A DNA stretch of 64,000 nucleotides from Dryas octopetala (Eukaryota; Streptophyta; Magnoliopsida; Rosales; Rosaceae), in NCBI GenBank assembly GCA_963921425.1, contig OY992833.1, forward strand, positions 18,703,738 to 18,767,737. The letters are read 5' to 3'. Made by a program: the position numbers and the translations under genes. The notes below the pieces were generated by a model. That model saw only the letters and a program-made list of their open reading frames with translations, ran no database searches and had not been told where the DNA came from. Shown piece by piece: positions 62,076-64,000 of this stretch; position 1 is the stretch's first letter; every line of letters begins with the position of its first letter.

Positions 62076-63340
62076 AATTATCACTTAATTTGATAATCAT
62101 GAAAATTTCTAGTTCGGCCCCCTTGGTGACTAACAAACAATAATGATCCGTAAAATTAATAAATACATTTAACCCACTTTCTAGTTAAATACATAAAATT
62201 AACAAATACATTTAACCCCCTTTATATATATATTAATAATAAGCAATATAAAACTTAAGATTCTCTGCCCTTAAGACATTAGATATAGCAACAATAAAAA
62301 TTAAACTGATGATTTTCTAAAACTTTAATTCATTGTACAAGTCTGTATCAAAATCAATATATCATAAATCTATAAATTATGGTGTACGGCCATATATGTA
62401 ATATGTACATAACATGAATCTTAAGGTGCATATAAAACTTTCTACACATATAAACGATCGATCTTGATCAAATACATTAGCATAAAGTGATACTTCCTCA
62501 TATGAATATAAGCCATCTACAAATTGAATCATAGTGAATGCACATAAGAGATAAGTGCTTTAATTATGTATATGTCATTGTCATGCACGTATTGAATCAG
62601 TTAAGGCTAAACACATTCATATACCAAGCAATATACATATTACATTAAGCAATTTCCCACAAATTAAGCTCTAATTAATTTTCTATTCTAGTGTACAAAT
62701 TTGATATATATACTAATTCAATAAATGCATCAAATCAAATTCAGATCTTCCATCATAAAAAAATAAAATAAAATGCATTACATCTTTAAATATATATGTA
62801 TATAGCACATATGCATGACTTTAAGCATATATACATATATATAAGACAGCAAGATCAATCAAATGAATAGATATGTTCGATATATATATATTTATATATT
62901 TATATATATATATATATCATGAGTGCATACAATTAATGGTCTGATTTCGTGAATATGCATGCAGTTTAATTGATAACCATGTAAATATCTATACATTCAA
63001 AGCCAAGGGATACATATGCCGATACAATCATGGGATCTGTATAAATTTCGATAATAATAAACATTTATATACATGTATATTTCTTTTGGTGCAATATAAC
63101 TGCACTTGCCGACAATGCTTGATCATGGGATTTTATTATATAATTACATATATAACTTTGAATAATATATGTGAGAGTATCCAAACTTATTACCATGGAA
63201 ACAAAACTAATAGATGTAATCTGAAGGAAACCGAGAGACATACGTACGGACATAGGTATATATTTGTCCAAATCAGAAACTGATATGTATAAATTCATAT
63301 ATCAATTAAACCAAGACTCCATATATAATTCATAGATACC
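62076..63340. other. AT-rich spacer with TA microsatellites
   Basis: No supported gene. (TA)n-rich tracts lie at 62880-62918 and smaller ones near 62790-62850. Confidence 0.4.
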
Positions 63341-63349
63341 TAATAGTTC

Positions 63350-63530
63350 AGCCGCGCACAAAACAAAACTTGGAATCCATAATGGAAAAACATGAAAGTC
63401 CTTGACCACAGCGAAGTCATGATCTAAGAGAACTAAAGTAATTTCCAAATCTCGATTCCACTTCTTAAAATTGCTATCATTCAAGGGTTCAATGGAATAT
63501 TGATAGCAGAGGAATTCACAACTGAAAATT
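63350..63530 (-). mobile_element. Remnant of a Ty1-copia-type gag (broken)
   Basis: Read on the minus strand, it gives SAINIPLNP, then after a frameshift LNDSNFKKWNRDLEITLVLLDHDFA. This is the conserved N-terminal block (LNGSNFKKWKRDIE..) of plant copia gag polyproteins. The frame breaks on both sides. The flanking upstream sequence (63530-64000) is probably its leader or LTR-proximal DNA; a (TA)n tract lies at 63908-63932. Confidence 0.7.
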
Positions 63531-64000
63531 TAATTTAATTATTAACTTAATCTCCAAGAAAAGCCTTATAAACACAATTAACTCACACCTATAGGCTGAG
63601 AGTAAACAATGTTGTAGCACTAGATCATAAAACTACATAAACTAGCTTTATAAAGAACCTCCTACATCTATGGACAGAAGGAGACCCTTTAATAGCCTAT
63701 ATAGTGTTATTTTCTATGCTAGCCATAATCATACTGACCATGATGAAGTAATAATCATCTATGGACAGAAAATTACTTTCACCTGTCATGTATTGATAAT
63801 GCAATTTGATCAATACACCTTTGTTTAGGGCCTTTTTAAACCAAATAAGCCGCGAGAGGCTTGCTTAATTGGTCCAAAAACCCCTAAAACATTGATCACA
63901 ACCTTTAGATATTTATATATATATATATATTTGATAATAAGACTTGAGATCAAATATATCTAATACATACAAACAGATAGTTGAAAAATAAATTCAAATA

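Overview
This 64 kb window is nuclear DNA from a flowering plant. Its genes are intron-rich with GT-AG introns, its intergenic DNA is AT-rich and full of MITEs, and it carries two intron-containing plant-type tRNA-Tyr genes and an S-protein-homologue (SPH) gene. The proteins look eudicot. I suspect a woody rosid, possibly Rosaceae, but cannot prove it from sequence alone. Exon structures were assembled by hand. Every multi-exon gene listed as a CDS with a full exon chain stays in frame across all its junctions, which is strong internal support for the models.

Layout. 1-524: last exon of an unidentified coiled-coil protein (+). 525-3196: MITE-rich spacer with a 9-bp-TSD hairpin element and a pair of inverted 124/133-bp MITEs whose flanks indicate a local inversion. 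3197-15503 (-): 18-exon chloroplast lipase of the C2 + lipase_3 type, HIL1-like. 15753-18943: nested foldback elements with a higher-order GC-rich minisatellite. 19615-21017 (-): small LEA-like stress protein. 23099-26554 (-): plastidial beta-amylase BAM1-like with a G-box/ABRE cluster upstream. 27.4-34.1 kb: about 7 kb of MITEs plus a SINE with an intact target-site duplication. 34950-42111 (+): AMBRA1-like split-WD40 protein, 14 exons. 44214-48816 (+): tubulin-folding-cofactor-B-like gene with several signs of divergence. 49839-49930 and 51692-51783 (+): two tRNA-Tyr(GTA) genes within a duplicated block. 53059-53481 (+): secreted SPH protein. 54.4-58.6 kb: nested DNA transposons, including two inverted copies of one family. 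58.6-64 kb: mostly decayed retroelement DNA, with a copia-type gag remnant and a fragment of a QCR6-like gene framed by 17-bp direct repeats.

How the genes relate. Three neighbouring minus-strand genes have stress-linked families: heat-inducible MGDG lipase, LEA-like protein and ABA/osmotic-stress-linked BAM1. They lie head-to-tail over 23 kb, but nothing in the sequence shows co-regulation. The other genes (AMBRA1-like, TFCB, SPH) are unrelated housekeeping, signalling or secreted functions. I found no clearly novel multi-gene system. The most unusual signals are structural: an inferred MITE-mediated inversion, a nested element carrying a 51+51+31-bp higher-order repeat and a double hairpin, an apparent frameshift at the canonical start of the TFCB-like gene, and the QCR6 fragment with direct repeats.
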